Positions 12,333-13,290 of a DNA stretch of 13,290 nucleotides are shown piece by piece (the first letter of the stretch is position 1; the number at the start of each line of letters is the position of its first letter). The stretch lies in NCBI GenBank assembly GCA_937859105.1, contig CALMAD010000340.1:1-13290 (forward strand), read 5' to 3'. Made by a program: the position numbers and the translations under genes. The notes beneath the pieces are model-generated. The model worked only from the letters and a program-made list of their open reading frames with translations. It had not been told where the DNA came from and made no database searches. This DNA comes from an uncultured Propionibacteriaceae bacterium. GTDB lineage: Bacteria; Actinomycetota; Actinomycetes; Propionibacteriales; Propionibacteriaceae.

Positions 12333-13148
12333 CTACCCTCGTGCGGCGCCGGCCGGGTCGTCTTGGACGATCGGGAAATTCGCGGCGAGCTGGGTCGGCG
12401 TGAACCCGGCCAGGGCGCGCCACTCGCGGTTGAGGTGGGGCTGATCGGCGTACCCGGACGCCTGCGCGACCTCCGCCGGCGGGCGTCCGGCCCCCAGCAG
12501 CGCGCGCGACCGTTCGAACCGGACGACGCGCGCCAACTCCTTCGGGCTCACCCCGAACTCGGCCGCGAAGTGGCCCGACAGCCAGCGCCGGGAGCGCCCC
12601 AGCTCGGACGCCAGCCGCGCGATCGCGATGCCCCCGCCCGACCGGACGATCGCCGCCCACGCCCGCCGCAGGTCGTCGTGGATGAGGCCGCCCGGCTCGC
12701 GGGCAGCGAGCCCGGCGAGGTGGGCGTCCAGCAGTCGGAACCGCTCAGGCCAGGACGCCTCCTGCAGCCGGTCGCGCAGCCACCCCGGGACGCCGCCCGG
12801 CAGCCCCTCGTGGCCGGCGATCGTGCCGCCGAGCGCGGACGCCGGCACCCCGAGCAGGCGCCGGGCCCCCAGCGGGGTGAGCGACAGCTGGATGCCGTGT
12901 TGATGCCCGTGCGTGTGGATGTGCGCCGGACGCGTGTGCAGCCCGCCGGCCAGCGCCCAGTAGCCGGACCGGTCGCGTCCGTCGGCCCAGCCGCAGTCGA
13001 GCGGCTCGTCGAACGCGACGATCACGGTGACCCGACGCGACGGCAGCCCGTGATGGACCGCGTCGGCGGGCAGCCGGAAGTCGTACCCCTCGATGCCCGC
13101 GACCAGGCCGGTCAGCGACGCGGGGACGCGGTGCTCGAACGACGGCAT
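12333..13148 (-). CDS. AraC-family transcriptional regulator
   Basis: The product has 271 residues. The N-terminal part (about 1-160) is a histidine-containing sensing domain (THGHQHGIQLSL) of the type found in many actinobacterial AraC regulators. The C-terminal part (about 170-260) has both helix-turn-helix units: IARLASELGRSRRWLSGHF, then the AraC signature EVAQASGYADQPHLNREWRALAGFTPTQL. The protein should bind DNA and control its own operon with the VOC gene 4 bp downstream. The ligand is unknown. There is no good Shine-Dalgarno before ATG 13148; TAGCCT lies 5 nt upstream and could be the -10 box of a leaderless mRNA, though that spacing is slightly short. Confidence 0.92.
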   Translation of the reverse strand: MPSFEHRVPASLTGLVAGIEGYDFRLPADAVHHGLPSRRVTVIVAFDEPLDCGWADGRDRSGYWALAGGLHTRPAHIHTHGHQHGIQLSLTPLGARRLLGVPASALGGTIAGHEGLPGGVPGWLRDRLQEASWPERFRLLDAHLAGLAAREPGGLIHDDLRRAWAAIVRSGGGIAIARLASELGRSRRWLSGHFAAEFGVSPKELARVVRFERSRALLGAGRPPAEVAQASGYADQPHLNREWRALAGFTPTQLAANFPIVQDDPAGAARG

Positions 13149-13190
13149 GGCCCAGGCTAACCCGGGCCACGCCGCCGGGGAACGGGAGGG

Positions 13191-13290
13191 CTACTCGGCG
13201 ACCCCGACGGACACGTCGGTGGACTCGAGCCGCGCTCGGATACCGGCCGGACGCCGGCCGCCCAGCGGCCGCGGGAGGCGTCTGGACGTG
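13191..13290 (-). CDS. C-terminal end of an unidentified protein, start outside the window
   Basis: On the minus strand a frame is open from the right edge to a TAG at 13191-13193, giving 32 residues ending ARLESTDVSVGVAE. About 28 of 32 codons end in G or C, as expected for a real gene here. The tail is too short to name a family. It ends 42 bp before the AraC start and could belong to the same transcript. Confidence 0.4.
   Translation of the reverse strand, partial: TSRRLPRPLGGRRPAGIRARLESTDVSVGVAE

Overview
The window comes from a very GC-rich chromosome. Reading frames have G or C in almost every third codon position, GTG and TTG starts occur, and several genes have a TAnnnT -10 box a few bases before the start codon, the pattern of leaderless actinobacterial mRNAs. 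Together with a Tat-type secreted protein, a lipoprotein and SH3/M23 wall enzymes, this suggests a free-living actinobacterium. I cannot fix the order or genus. No rRNA, tRNA, transposase, integrase or CRISPR array is visible.

Layout. Bases 1-1574 (minus) hold a secreted right-handed beta-helix protein cut off by the left edge. Bases 1902-2963 (minus) hold a D-erythronate dehydrogenase (DenD) carrying an in-frame insert that includes a palindromic repeat. Divergent from it is a secreted SH3-M23 peptidoglycan endopeptidase (3232-4011, plus). Then comes a probably leaderless gene for a ferritin-like diiron protein (4137-5006, plus), with a perfect 14-bp palindrome next to its -10 box. Bases 5010-5488 are a non-coding element with 46-47-bp terminal inverted repeats. 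It fills the space between two convergent stop codons almost exactly.

Bases 5490-11654 look like a lipid-metabolism island. An alkyl-dihydroxyacetonephosphate synthase-like flavoenzyme (5490-7178, minus) follows a short-chain dehydrogenase (7257-8033, minus). Divergent from these are an alpha/beta-hydrolase lipoprotein (8220-9053, plus) and a fusion of fatty acyl-CoA reductase with a HAD-IB phosphatase-like domain (9222-11654, plus). Acyl-CoA to fatty alcohol (reductase), fatty alcohol plus acyl-DHAP to alkyl-DHAP (synthase), and ketone reduction (dehydrogenase) would together be most of an ether-lipid route. That is inference from family and proximity; no DHAP acyltransferase is present here.

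The convergent gap 11655-11926 carries three copies of a GCTTCC/GGAAGC palindrome and a 6-copy 11-bp tandem repeat related to the palindrome inside denD. On the right (minus strand), an AraC-family regulator and a VOC-family protein form a tight two-gene operon, preceded by the last codons of an unidentified gene. Across the window the heptamer GGCGTCC/GGACGCC is strikingly frequent, except in the beta-helix and ferritin-like genes.
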